A stretch of DNA of 64,000 nucleotides from JALYXV01 sp963733505 (GTDB lineage Bacteria; Actinomycetota; Acidimicrobiia; Acidimicrobiales; Palsa-688). This document shows positions 49,801 through 59,191 of this stretch, piece after piece; within the stretch, counting starts at the first letter, position 1, and every line of letters starts with the position of its first letter. Both the position numbers and the translations under genes were made by a program. The notes beneath the pieces were generated by a model. That model was not told the DNA's origin. It was given only the letters and a program-made list of their open reading frames with translations, and searched no databases. Location of the stretch: NCBI GenBank assembly GCA_963733505.1, contig CAVTDW010000028.1, positions 186,001 to 250,000 of the forward strand, given 5' to 3'.

Positions 49801-50484
49801 TCAGCGTGTCCGTGACTCCTCCGCCGGGCCGACGTTGGCGTCCAGCCAGGCGTTGACCGGCGCCGCGGCTCGCCACACCTCGACCACCCGATCCTTCACC
49901 GCTGCGGTGGCCATCCAGGGCGCGGGCGGAAAATGGCGGCCGACGAGCACCGACGTGAATCGCAGCAGCCTGATCCGGGGATGGTCCTGGGACCACCCCT
50001 TCGGCGCTCGCTTCAATGTCTCGCGGCCCTCGAGCTCGTAACCGGCCTCGCCCAGGCGGCCGTCGATCGCTTCCAACTCCTCGCCGGCGGCCCCGTCGAT
50101 CGCCTCCCGGTACCTCACCAGCTGGTCCCTGCTCAGGTGCCACGTTCCCCCACCGGCATAGATCCCGTTGGCGGAGAAGCTCACGTAGACCCCGCCCGTT
50201 CCGGTGCTCGACCCGGCCCCGATGTTCGTCTTGTACGGCGTCTTGTCGGCGCTGAAGCGGATGTCCCGGTACGGACGCATGAGCTTGAACGAGCCGAACT
50301 CCCCCTCGACCTCCGCCAGCAACGCCTCCATCGGGGCCTTCACCGCTCGCTCGTAGAGCGGTTTTCGCGGCTCCCAGTACGCCTTGGTGTTGTCCGCTTC
50401 CAGGCCCTCGAAGAACTCGAGCGCCTCGTCGGGCCAACCGCCAAATCCCGAAACACCAGTCGATCGAGGGGACTGAGGGGTCAC
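49801..50484 (-). CDS. DUF2461 / TIGR02453 family protein
   Basis: A 227-residue protein with the family's start (FEGLEADNTKAYWEPRKPLY), RPYRDIRFSADKTPYKTNIG and the C-terminal KGWSQDHPRIRLLR. The family is widespread and has no established reaction. GTG 50484 has TACCAT six bases upstream, the leaderless pattern. Divergent from NDH-2 by 45 bp. Confidence 0.88.
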   Translation of the reverse strand: MTPQSPRSTGVSGFGGWPDEALEFFEGLEADNTKAYWEPRKPLYERAVKAPMEALLAEVEGEFGSFKLMRPYRDIRFSADKTPYKTNIGAGSSTGTGGVYVSFSANGIYAGGGTWHLSRDQLVRYREAIDGAAGEELEAIDGRLGEAGYELEGRETLKRAPKGWSQDHPRIRLLRFTSVLVGRHFPPAPWMATAAVKDRVVEVWRAAAPVNAWLDANVGPAEESRTR

Positions 50485-50529
50485 GGCAGGATGGTAGACA
50501 GCAGACGACTCAAAGGAGGCCGAAATCCG

Positions 50530-51816
50530 ATGACCCCTGGGCCCCGACCGCACGTCGTCATCGTCGGTGCCGGCTTTGGTGGGATCAACGCCACCAAGGA
50601 GCTGATGGACGGCCCATTCGAGATCACCCTGATCGACCGCGACAACTACCACGGGTTCTGGCCCTTGCTCTACCAGGTGGCCACCGCGGGGCTCGGTCCC
50701 GAGGACATCGCCCACCCGGTGCGGGGCATGTTCGGTGAGCGCTCCAACGTCCACGTCCGACTTGGAACCGTCAGCGACGTCGACCTCGACCGACAGCTCG
50801 TCCAGGTCGCGGACGAGGCGGACCTCGCCTACGACTACCTGATCCTGGCGGCCGGCTCGTCTACCAGCGACTTCGGGATTCCCGGCGTGGACGACTACGC
50901 GTTCCCGCTCAAGACCCTCCCCGATGCGGTGCGCCTGCGCAACCACGTCCTTTCCTGCTTCGAACGGGCCGACGCCTGCCCCGAACTCGTCGACAGCGGG
51001 CTCTTGACGTTCGTCCTGGCGGGCGGCGGTCCGACCGGCGTCGAACTTTCGGGCGCGCTGACCGAACTGATCGGCCAGAACCTGGCCCGCGATTTCCCCC
51101 ACCTCGACGTCACCAAGGCGAGCGTCGTGCTGGTCGAGATGCTCGACCACCTCCTCGGCGGCTTCGCGCCGAGCTCCCAGGCCCATGCGCTGGAGACCCT
51201 GCGGGCCAAGGGGGTCGATGTCCGCCTGAACACTGCCATCTCGGCGCTTGATGCCGATCGGGTGACGTTCAAGGACGGCTCAAGCATCGCCACGATGACC
51301 ACCGTGTGGACCGCCGGCATCCGCGCCAACCCCCTGGCCGACATGCTCGACGTCGCCAAGGGCAAGGGCGGGGCCATCGAGGTCACCAAGGAGTTGACCC
51401 TGCCCGGCCATCCCGAGGTGTTCGTGATCGGCGACCTGGCAGCGACGACCGACCGGCACGGAAAACCCCTACCGCAGGTTGCCCAGGTCGCCATCCAGGG
51501 CGCCCGTCACGTGGGCCGGACCATCAAACGGCGCACGACGGGCCGCCCGACCAAACCGTTCCAGTACCACAGCCACGGGATGATGGCGACCATCGGCCGG
51601 CGAGCGGCGGTCGCCGAGATACCGGGCGGCCTCAAGTTGCGAGGCACCCTTGGCTGGCTGTCATGGCTGGCCGTGCACCTGGTGTTCCTGGTGGGCTTCC
51701 GCAACCGGATCGTGGTGCTGGTCAACTGGGCGTGGAACTACCTCACGTGGGATCGCGCCGCCCGGGTCATCCTGAAGGAGGATTCGACGACGCCGAGTGG
51801 CCAGCACCGGGCCTAG
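50530..51816 (+). CDS. ndh: Type II NADH dehydrogenase
   Basis: Membrane-bound, non-proton-pumping NADH:quinone oxidoreductase of 428 residues. FAD-binding VVIVGAGFGGINATKEL at the N-terminus, a second Rossmann motif VLAGGGPTGVELSGAL for NADH, and EVFVIGDLA contacting FAD. The C-terminal hydrophobic helix (GWLSWLAVHLVFLVGFRNRI) anchors it to the membrane. ATG 50530 has AAAGGAGG ten bases upstream. It would reduce menaquinone, consistent with menB in the window. Confidence 0.92.
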   Translation: MTPGPRPHVVIVGAGFGGINATKELMDGPFEITLIDRDNYHGFWPLLYQVATAGLGPEDIAHPVRGMFGERSNVHVRLGTVSDVDLDRQLVQVADEADLAYDYLILAAGSSTSDFGIPGVDDYAFPLKTLPDAVRLRNHVLSCFERADACPELVDSGLLTFVLAGGGPTGVELSGALTELIGQNLARDFPHLDVTKASVVLVEMLDHLLGGFAPSSQAHALETLRAKGVDVRLNTAISALDADRVTFKDGSSIATMTTVWTAGIRANPLADMLDVAKGKGGAIEVTKELTLPGHPEVFVIGDLAATTDRHGKPLPQVAQVAIQGARHVGRTIKRRTTGRPTKPFQYHSHGMMATIGRRAAVAEIPGGLKLRGTLGWLSWLAVHLVFLVGFRNRIVVLVNWAWNYLTWDRAARVILKEDSTTPSGQHRA

Positions 51817-51820
51817 CCGG

Positions 51821-52678
51821 CTACCGGTAGGTGCAGCGGCCGGCGTCGATCACGACGTCACCACCGGCGGTCGAGGTCTGGAAGAAGGCCTCCCCGTCGT
51901 CGAGGGCCCACAGCGAGACCGTGAGGTCATCGCCGGGGAAGACGGGCTTGGAAAAACGCCCCGCCATCGCCACGAAACGGTCGGGGTCGGAGTCACACAA
52001 GGTGTGGAGGAGCGCCCGGCCGGTGAAGCCGTACGTGCACAACCCGTGCAAGATGGGCTTCGGGAACCCCGCCATGGCGGCGAACTTCGGATCCGAATGG
52101 AGCGGGTTGCGGTCCCCGTTCAGGCGATACAGCAGCGCCTGGTCGGGCCGGGTCGAGTAGGTCACCTTGTGGTCGGGGTCGCGGGCGGGGGGTTCGGCCT
52201 TGCCCGAGGGGCCACGCTCGCCGCCCCAGCCGCCTTCGCCCCGGATGAACACCGACGCCCGGTTGGTGAACAGCGGTTGACCCGTCGCCCGGTCGGTCGA
52301 CACCGACTCGGTCGCGATGACCGCGCCTGAGCCCTTGTCGTAGATGCCGGTGATGGTCGTGACCGTCGAAATCTGTCCCTCGACGGGCAGCGGGGCGTGC
52401 AGTTCGAAGGCCTGCTCACCGTGAACCAGCATGAAGGGGTTGAAGGTCCCCACCTTGTTGAACGCCGAACTCAGCCCGAAACCAGCCACCACGGCGAAGG
52501 TGGGCAGGGCCCGTTGGGTGACCTCCGTGCTGTTCTCGGTGGTGAACTCCAGTTCGAACCCGGTGGGATCGATCGAGCCGGCACCGACCCCAAGGGCGTA
52601 GAGCAGGCAGTCGGTCGACGTCCACGACTTGTCAACGGGGTCACCCCGGGTTCCGACGGCGTCGGGGTTGATCGGCAT
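51821..52678 (-). CDS. MaoC-like enoyl-CoA hydratase
   Basis: A 285-residue double hot-dog hydratase of the type-2 (R-specific) class. The C-terminal half carries the hydratase-2 signature YRLNGDRNPLHSDPKFA with catalytic Asp and His, and HGLCTYGFTGRAL. Acts on 2-enoyl-CoA in fatty-acid or sterol side-chain breakdown. ATG 52678 is preceded by GAGGAG on the minus strand. Converges on ndh with only 4 bp between. Confidence 0.9.
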   Translation of the reverse strand: MPINPDAVGTRGDPVDKSWTSTDCLLYALGVGAGSIDPTGFELEFTTENSTEVTQRALPTFAVVAGFGLSSAFNKVGTFNPFMLVHGEQAFELHAPLPVEGQISTVTTITGIYDKGSGAVIATESVSTDRATGQPLFTNRASVFIRGEGGWGGERGPSGKAEPPARDPDHKVTYSTRPDQALLYRLNGDRNPLHSDPKFAAMAGFPKPILHGLCTYGFTGRALLHTLCDSDPDRFVAMAGRFSKPVFPGDDLTVSLWALDDGEAFFQTSTAGGDVVIDAGRCTYR

Positions 52679-52755
52679 GCTGCGCTCCTCTCCGTCGACC
52701 GGGTCACGGCCCACCTGGTCGGCGCCACGTTACGTCGATGTGGCGCCAACCACCG

Positions 52756-55322
52756 TCAGTCGGCTGTGGCTGACAACTCGACGCTCACGCTGTCCTCGCT
52801 GCCGTCGGGCGCCGACTGAAGCACCAGGTCGGCCACCGTCCCCGCCTCCTTCAAGTCCCCGACCGCCTGTGCGATGCGGGCGAGGCGCTCAGCGCTGGCG
52901 GCCACCACCGCCCGGGAAACGGGCCACCGCATCGACTTGCTGGCCCCACTCTTGGCCGAGCGGATCTGCCCGAGTACCCACGCCACGTCGTCGAGGATCG
53001 CGGCATCACCGGCCACCCGCGCCGCCAGCCGCCCGCAGCCGAGGGCCACGCAGCCCGGTGCACCGAACCCTCCTGCCACCACGACCAGACCTCCTCGGTG
53101 ACGAATGGCAGGAACGGGGCGAACAGTCGGAGCAGCGCCGACAGGGCGATACGCAGCGTCGCCTGGGCCGACGCCGCCCGGTCCTCACCCAGCGTTGCGT
53201 AGGCCCGGCTCTTGACCAGCTCCACGTAGTCGTCGCAGAACGACCAGAAGAACGACTCCGTCCGCTCCAACGCCCGGGCGTAGTCGTACCCCTCGAACGC
53301 CGCCGTGGCGTCGTCGATCAGCGACGCCAAGCGCGCCAACAACGCCAGGTCCAGCGCCTCGGTCGGGAGCCCCTCGGTCCCCTCACCCGACAGGCCCAGC
53401 ACGAACTTGGACACGTTGAGCAGCTTGATCGCCAGGCGCCGACCGATCTTGAACTGGTTGACGTCGAGTGCGGTGTCGGTACCGGGCCGAGCAGAACACG
53501 CCCAGTACCGCACCGCGTCGGACCCGAACTGATCCAGCACGTCGATCGGCGTCACCACGTTGCCCCGTGACTTGGACATCTTCTTGCGGTCCGGGTCGAG
53601 GATCCACCCGTTGAGCGAGGCATGGGCCCAGGGCAGGGCGTCGTGCTCGAAGTGCGCCCGAACCACGCTGTCGAACAGCCACGTCCGGATGATCTCCGGC
53701 CCCTGGGGTCGAAGATCCATGGGAAACGTGCGGGCGAAGAGGTCAGGATCGTCGACCCAGCCGGTGGCGATCTGGGGCGACAGTGACGACGTGGCCCAGG
53801 TATCCATGATGTCGGGGTCGCCCACGAAACCACCAGGCTGCCCCCGTTGGCTCTCGGCGAATCCCGCAGGCCGGTCCGACGACGGGTCGATGGGCAGATC
53901 CACCTCGGCGGGCAGGATCGGGTGGTCATGGTCGACCTCGCCGCCGGCATCGACCGGATACCACACGGGGAACGGGACCCCGAAGTAGCGCTGGCGCGAG
54001 ATCAGCCAGTCGCCGTTCAGGCCCTCGACCCAACTCTCGTAGCGCTGGTACATCCAACTCGGATGCCACCGGAGCGCCTTGCCCCGCTCGAGGAGCGCCG
54101 TGCGCAGCTTGGGGTCCCGGCCCCCGTTTCGGATGTACCACTGCCGTGACGCCACGATCTCGAGCGGCCGGTCACCTTTCTCGAAGAACTTGACCGGGTG
54201 GGTGACCGGCGTGGGTTCGCCCACCAGCAACTCGGCCGAGCGCAGCATCTCCACGATCCGGGTCTGGGCCTGGCGGATGGTCAAGCCCGCCAACAAGGCG
54301 TAGGCCGCCTGGCCCGCCGCAGACGTGATCCACTCCGGAACCTCGGCCTGCAGGCGGCCGTTGCGTTCGACGATCACCCGGGTGGGCAGTTGCAGCTCCC
54401 GCCACCACGTCACGTCGGTCGTGTCGCCGAACGTGCAGATCATGGCGATGCCCGTGCCCTTGTCAGGCTGGGCCAACTCGTGCGCCGTGACCGGCACCTC
54501 GACGTCGAACAGAGGCGAACGCACGGTCGTGCCGAACAGCGGCTGGTACCGGGGATCGTCGGGATGGGCCACCAGCGCCACGCACGCCGCCAGCAGCTCG
54601 GGGCGGGTGGTGTCCACCAGCACCGAGGGGCCGTTCCCCGCAGTCGGCGCGAACCCGTAGCGGTGGTAGGCGCCACTGACGGGCCGGTCCTCCAGTTCCG
54701 CCTGTGCGACGGCCGTCTGGAAGGTGACATCCCACAGGCTGGGCGCGACTGCCTGGTACGCCTCACCCCGGGCCAGGTTGTGCAGGAAGGCCACCTGGCT
54801 CGTCCGCCGGGCCCGCTCACCGATGGTCGTGTAGGTGAGCGACCAGTCGACCGACAGCCCGACGCGCCGCCACAACTCCTCGAACGCCCGCTCGTCCTCG
54901 AGGGTCAACGAAGCACACAGCGCCACGAAGTTGGCCCGCGAACACGACACCTTGCGCTTCGGATCAGGCGATTCCGGGGGGGCAAACGACGGGTCGTAGG
55001 GGAGCGACGTGTCGCAGCGGATGCCGAAGTAGTTCTCGACCCGGCGCTCGGTCGGCAATCCGTTGTCGTCCCACCCCATGGGGTAGAACAGTTCGTCGCC
55101 CCGCATCCGGTGGTACCGGGCCAGCGAGTCGGTCTGCACGTACCCGAACACCGACCCCATGTGCAGCGAACCGCTTACCGTCGGCGGAGGGGTGTCGACG
55201 GAGTAGATCTCGCGGCGACTCTTCGACCGGTCGAAACGGTACGTCCCGGCCTGCGCCCACCGCTCGTCCCAGGCCTTCTCCAGGCCTTCAAGCGACGGTT
55301 TGTCGGGAACGCTGGGCGGCAT
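52756..55322 (-). CDS. valS: Valine-tRNA ligase (frameshift near the C-terminus)
   Basis: Class I synthetase. The HIGH-type motif is SGSLHMGS near residue 50, WDDNGLPTERRVENYFGI and the editing domain follow, and KKMSKSRGNV is intact. The form resembles the archaeal-like type 2 ValS. As written the main frame reads on to 52851 with an Arg-rich tail from about 53030; another frame carries the expected anticodon/C-terminal helix (DAAILDDVAWVLGQIRSAKS to the stop at 52756). A one-base shift around 53025-53040 is therefore likely. ATG 55322 is 20 bp from the divergent cysS start. Confidence 0.9.
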
Positions 55323-55330
55323 CGTCCCGC

Positions 55331-55337
55331 TACGGTA
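55331..55337. promoter_or_regulatory. Shared bidirectional -10 element between valS and cysS
   Basis: The 20-bp gap contains TACGGTA; on the plus strand TACGGT ends six bases before the cysS GTG, and on the minus strand TACCGT ends nine bases before the valS ATG. Both fit TAnnnT, so one symmetric element may start both leaderless transcripts. Confidence 0.5.
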
Positions 55338-55342
55338 CAGGG

Positions 55343-56704
55343 GTGCTGCGCCTTCACGACACTGCAACGGCAACGCTGCAGCAGCTGGACCTGCGCGATC
55401 CCGGTCGGGTGTCGATGTACGTGTGCGGTTCGACCGTCTACGCCGATCCCCATATCGGGCACGGCCGCTTCGCCCTGGTCTGGGACATCATCCGGCGCTA
55501 CCTGCGCTGGTCGGGGCTCGACGTCAACTTCGTCAGCAACGTCACCGACATCGACGACAAGATCATCGACCGGGCCAACGCCGAGGGCCGCAGCGCCGCC
55601 GACGTGGCTCGCCAGTACGAGGTCACCTGGTGGGAGTCGATGGACCGCCTCGGCGTGGAGCGTCCCACCAGCGAACCCCACGCCACCGAGTACGTCGACC
55701 GCATGGTGGAGCTGATCGCCGAGTTGATCGAGCGGGGCAAGGCCTATCCGGGCGGCGACGGTGTGTACTTCGCCGTCGAAACCGTCTCCGACTACGGGCT
55801 CCTGGCCCACCAACCCATCGACTCGCTTCGCGTCGGCGCCCGCATCGAAGTCGACGAGGAGCGCGGGAAGCGCGCACCCATCGATTTCGCCCTCTGGAAG
55901 TTCGCCAAGCCCGGCGAGCCGTCGTGGTCGTCGCCGTGGGGTGACGGCCGCCCGGGCTGGCACACCGAATGCGTGGTCATGGCCCTCGACCTGCTGGGCG
56001 ACGACTTCGACCTGCACGGCGGCGGCCTCGACCTGGCGTTCCCGCACCACGAGAACGAGCGGGCCCAGGCGGTGGCTGCGGGCCGGCGGTTCTCCCGGCG
56101 TTGGGCCCATTCCGGCATGGTGGTCGCCGAAGGTGGGGAAAAAATGAGCAAGTCGCTGGGCAACGTCATCTCCTTACCTGACCTCCTCGAGCGCTACAAC
56201 CCCCGGGCCTACCGGCTGCTCGTCCTGCAAGCCCACTACCGCTCGCCCCTCACGGTGACGCCCAAAACCCTCAGTTCGGCGGAACAGGGGATGGAACGCC
56301 TCGACGCACTGGCCCGGCGGTTTCCCGATGCCCGGACCGCGGTGGTGCCCGATGCCGCTGCCCTTGATCGGTTCCGGGTCCGGATGGACGAGGATCTGGG
56401 CACGGTACAGGCGATCGCCGAGCTGTTCGACCTGGTCAAGCGGGCCAACACCCTGGCTGACCAGGGAGACGCGGGCGCCGCCCAGCCGCTGGCCGCGGCG
56501 GTGTACGAGATGTGCCGGGCCGTCGGCCTCGAGATCGGCGGATCGTCGGTTGCGCCGGGCGAGGATGCCTCGGCACAGGCCGCGGCTCGCGACGATGCTC
56601 GCAGCCGGGGCGACTACGCCGAGGCCGACGCCATCCGGGGCCAGCTGCAGGCCGACGGCTGGATCGTGGAGGACACGCCGGAGGGAACGGTCATCCGTCG
56701 CTGA
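55343..56704 (+). CDS. cysS: Cysteine-tRNA ligase
   Basis: Class I synthetase of 453 residues. MYVCGSTVYADPHIGHGR holds the zinc-binding Cys and HIGH motif, GWHTECVVMAL and HHENERAQ complete the zinc site, and EKMSKSLGNV is the KMSKS loop. Lacks the extra features of the mycothiol ligase MshC (has the full C-terminal domain). GTG 55343 fits the leaderless rule. Converges on a sigma-like gene across a complex hairpin. Confidence 0.92.
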   Translation: MLRLHDTATATLQQLDLRDPGRVSMYVCGSTVYADPHIGHGRFALVWDIIRRYLRWSGLDVNFVSNVTDIDDKIIDRANAEGRSAADVARQYEVTWWESMDRLGVERPTSEPHATEYVDRMVELIAELIERGKAYPGGDGVYFAVETVSDYGLLAHQPIDSLRVGARIEVDEERGKRAPIDFALWKFAKPGEPSWSSPWGDGRPGWHTECVVMALDLLGDDFDLHGGGLDLAFPHHENERAQAVAAGRRFSRRWAHSGMVVAEGGEKMSKSLGNVISLPDLLERYNPRAYRLLVLQAHYRSPLTVTPKTLSSAEQGMERLDALARRFPDARTAVVPDAAALDRFRVRMDEDLGTVQAIAELFDLVKRANTLADQGDAGAAQPLAAAVYEMCRAVGLEIGGSSVAPGEDASAQAAARDDARSRGDYAEADAIRGQLQADGWIVEDTPEGTVIRR

Positions 56705-56708
56705 ACTT

Positions 56709-56788
56709 TGGTAGGGGTTTGAGTCTCTTGGCGGGGTTGTCACCCCTCAGCGGTAACAACCCTGTACCAGAGCCACAATCCCCTACCA
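56709..56788. terminator. Nested inverted repeat between convergent cysS and the sigma-like gene
   Basis: Outer arms TGGTAGGGG (56709-56717) and CCCCTACCA (56780-56788) and inner arms GGGTTGT (56734-56740) and ACAACCC (56756-56762) are perfect. GAGTCT at 56721 and AGACTC at 56788 could pair instead, giving an alternative fold. Position between two convergent stops suggests a two-way terminator. Confidence 0.6.
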
Positions 56789-56818
56789 GACTCCGCGCTG
56801 TCGGGAACCAGAACGAGG

Positions 56819-57847
56819 TTAGGGCTTGCCCTTCTTCGTTCCGCCCGCGGGAATCGTCGGGAAGGTCACGGCGGGCACGCTCGTCGTGGTCACCGTGATG
56901 GTCGTGGCGCTGGCGGGCAGGTCGACCGAGGAGCCGACGAGGGCGCCGTTGGCCGATGTGTCAGACAACTGGGGCACGATGGCCCTGGAATCGTTCGTGC
57001 CCACCGGGTCGGTGCTGCCCTTGGCCGGGCGGATGAGGAACATGCCGATCAGCCCGACGATCAGCAGGATGGCGCAGCAGGCGGCCAGCGGTCGAAACGC
57101 CGGCGTGCGCCGGGGGTCCTCGGCCAGGGTGGCGGTGCCGCTGGTGGGCGCGTTTCGCTCCTGATGCTCCAGCGTCTCGATCCTCAACCAGGCCGGAGGC
57201 TCGGGAACGGCGGCCAGCAGCACGGCCTTCAGGTCGGCCAACTCCTCGAACGCCCGCTCCTTGGTCTGGCAGGTGTGGCAGTCCGGCAGGTGCCGGCGCA
57301 TCGCTCGCTCCTCGTCGGCGGGGAGGTGGCCGGCGATGAAATCAGCCAGCTTGAGCTCCTCCGAGCACAGCGGGCCCGACTCGTGGTCGAGCGCCACGTC
57401 CAGCCACTCGGCGGCCCGAGCGGCCACTTCGCCGGCATTGGGTGCGGTGAGACCGAGTACGGCGGCGAGGGCGGAGGTGTCGAGTTCGTTGACCTTGGCC
57501 AGCCAGAGGGCGCCCCGCTGCTCGGCGGGCAGCTGCCAGAGGGCGGTGGTGACCGCGGAATCGGACTCACGGTCGGGGCTCTCGGCTGCTCGGGTGAGGC
57601 CGATTCGGAACGCCGCGGCGAGCAGCTCCAGGCGCGACGGCGCTGCGACGGAGTCGGTCGGGGTGGCGTCGATGAACGCCTTGGTCACCGCCTTGGTCGC
57701 CAGTTCGCCGTCGACGACGACGACAAACGCCAGCTGCCAGGCGTCGTGCAGGTCGCGCGCCATCGCCGCGTCGGCGCCCGCCAGCTGCTTCAGATCCCCT
57801 GTGTGCCCGCCGTTGTCAGCCGCGGACGACTCGGCTGTTCGACCCAT
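56819..57847 (-). CDS. Sigma-factor-like / zinc-finger anti-sigma fusion, membrane-anchored
   Basis: A 342-residue protein joining parts normally on two proteins. Residues 30-155 resemble degenerate ECF sigma regions 2 and 4 (HDAWQLAFVVVVDGELATKA; LPAEQRGALWLAKVNELD). A zinc-associated anti-sigma motif follows (His186-x3-Cys190-x2-Cys193). One membrane span lies at 254-272 and a Thr/Ser-rich tail is outside. It could hold or mimic a sigma factor at the membrane. TACGCT lies eight bases before ATG 57847. Divergent from an MFS gene by 29 bp. Confidence 0.65.
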   Translation of the reverse strand: MGRTAESSAADNGGHTGDLKQLAGADAAMARDLHDAWQLAFVVVVDGELATKAVTKAFIDATPTDSVAAPSRLELLAAAFRIGLTRAAESPDRESDSAVTTALWQLPAEQRGALWLAKVNELDTSALAAVLGLTAPNAGEVAARAAEWLDVALDHESGPLCSEELKLADFIAGHLPADEERAMRRHLPDCHTCQTKERAFEELADLKAVLLAAVPEPPAWLRIETLEHQERNAPTSGTATLAEDPRRTPAFRPLAACCAILLIVGLIGMFLIRPAKGSTDPVGTNDSRAIVPQLSDTSANGALVGSSVDLPASATTITVTTTSVPAVTFPTIPAGGTKKGKP

Positions 57848-57876
57848 CAGGCAAGAGCGTAACCGGAAAACGCGAT

Positions 57877-59118
57877 TTGACCTCGGCAGCCCGGTCGCGT
57901 TGGCTGCTACAGGTGAGGCACCGCCTGTCCCGTGAGCCCTTGCCGCCGGGATTCGGAACCATATGGATGGCGGTCGCGATCGACCTGATCGGCTTCGGCG
58001 TGGTGTTCCCGATCCTGCCCGTCTACGCCCGCCGTTTCCATGTCTCGTCGGCCACCGCCACCGGGCTGGTATCGGCGTTCGCCGCGGCCACCTTTCTGTT
58101 TTCACCGATTTGGGGCCGGGTATCGGATCGGATCGGGCGCAAGCCGGTGCTGGTGCTCTCCCTTGTCGGCACGTGCGTCGGCAGCCTGCTGACCGGGCTG
58201 GCGGGGGGGATCGCGCTGCTCTACGTCGGCCGGGTGGTGGACGGCATCTCAGGCGCCAGCGTCTCGGTTGCCCAGGCGGCGGTGAGCGATGTCGCTACCC
58301 CCGAGCAGCGAGCCCGCCTCTTCGGGTTGCTCGGAGCGGCCTTCGGGATCGGTTTCGTGGCCGGCCCGGCGCTCGGCGCGCTGGCGGCGCTGGCGGGACC
58401 GCGGGTGCCGTTCTATGTCGCGGCCGCCTTGGCGGGCATCAACGCCGTGGTCGCCCTGCGCCGGTTGCCGGAAACCCATCACCCGGGCGAACACTCCGCG
58501 ACGGGCCCCGATACCCGGTCCCGCAACCCCCTCGCCGCCCTGGCCGGTGGCCGGGGCGTGGGCGCGCTCATCGCGGTGGCGTTCGGCGCCCTTCTGGCCT
58601 TCAGCTCCTTCGAGGCCACCTTCGCCTTGTTCGGGCAGCGCCGGCTGGGCTTTGGGATCGGATCGTCGGCGGCGGTATTCGCCGTGATCGGTCTGGTCAT
58701 CGTGGGCGTGCAGGGAGGTTTGGTTCACAACGTCGTCACCCGGATCGGCGAGACCGCGACCCTGCGCGCCGGGCTGTTGGTCGACCTGGCCGGGTTGCTG
58801 GTGCTGGCGTTCGCCCGGACGTGGCTGGGATTGGTGCCGGCACTGCTGGCCTTGACGGTGGGCCAGGGCCTGGTGCAGACGACCATGTCGTCGACCCTGG
58901 CGGGCCGGGCCGATCCCGCCCGCCGGGGCGAGGTGCTCGGCGCCCAGCAGTCCGCCGGTGGCCTGGCCCGGGTGGTGGGTCCGGTGCTGGGCGGGGTGTT
59001 GTTCCAGCGGGTCGGACCGGGCGCGCCCTACATCGCCGGTGCCGCGGTCATGGCGGTGGTGCTGCTGCTCCTCCAGGCCGTAACGGGAGCCCACCAGCCG
59101 GCTGTCGTCGCCAACTAG
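57877..59118 (+). CDS. MFS transporter
   Basis: A 413-residue, twelve-span major facilitator (TetA/drug:H+ antiporter type). The loop motif GRVSDRIGRKPVLVLSLVG between spans 2 and 3 and GAAFGIGFVAGPALGAL in span 5 are typical. TTG 57877 is the only near start that keeps all residues; a start further in cannot be ruled out. Substrate unknown. Confidence 0.88.
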   Translation: MTSAARSRWLLQVRHRLSREPLPPGFGTIWMAVAIDLIGFGVVFPILPVYARRFHVSSATATGLVSAFAAATFLFSPIWGRVSDRIGRKPVLVLSLVGTCVGSLLTGLAGGIALLYVGRVVDGISGASVSVAQAAVSDVATPEQRARLFGLLGAAFGIGFVAGPALGALAALAGPRVPFYVAAALAGINAVVALRRLPETHHPGEHSATGPDTRSRNPLAALAGGRGVGALIAVAFGALLAFSSFEATFALFGQRRLGFGIGSSAAVFAVIGLVIVGVQGGLVHNVVTRIGETATLRAGLLVDLAGLLVLAFARTWLGLVPALLALTVGQGLVQTTMSSTLAGRADPARRGEVLGAQQSAGGLARVVGPVLGGVLFQRVGPGAPYIAGAAVMAVVLLLLQAVTGAHQPAVVAN

Positions 59119-59152
59119 GGAGGAAATTTCCCCCCTTGCTTCTCCCTGACTT

Positions 59153-59174
59153 TATGTTACCCTCTAGTAACATA
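59153..59174. promoter_or_regulatory. 22-bp palindrome before the acyl-CoA dehydrogenase gene
   Basis: TATGTTAC-N6-GTAACATA has two perfect 8-bp arms. It overlaps a possible promoter (CTGACT at 59146, 16-bp spacer, TAACAT at 59168) and so fits a TetR- or FadR-type fatty-acid repressor site. GGAGG of the ribosome site follows at 59181. Confidence 0.65.
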
Positions 59175-59191
59175 CCGATCGGAGGCGTGCG

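Noticed and set aside
49641..49856. Short plus-strand frame beginning inside hairpin copy B
   Set aside because: Start codon is part of the structured repeat and the product is low-complexity; it also overlaps the DUF2461 gene end.
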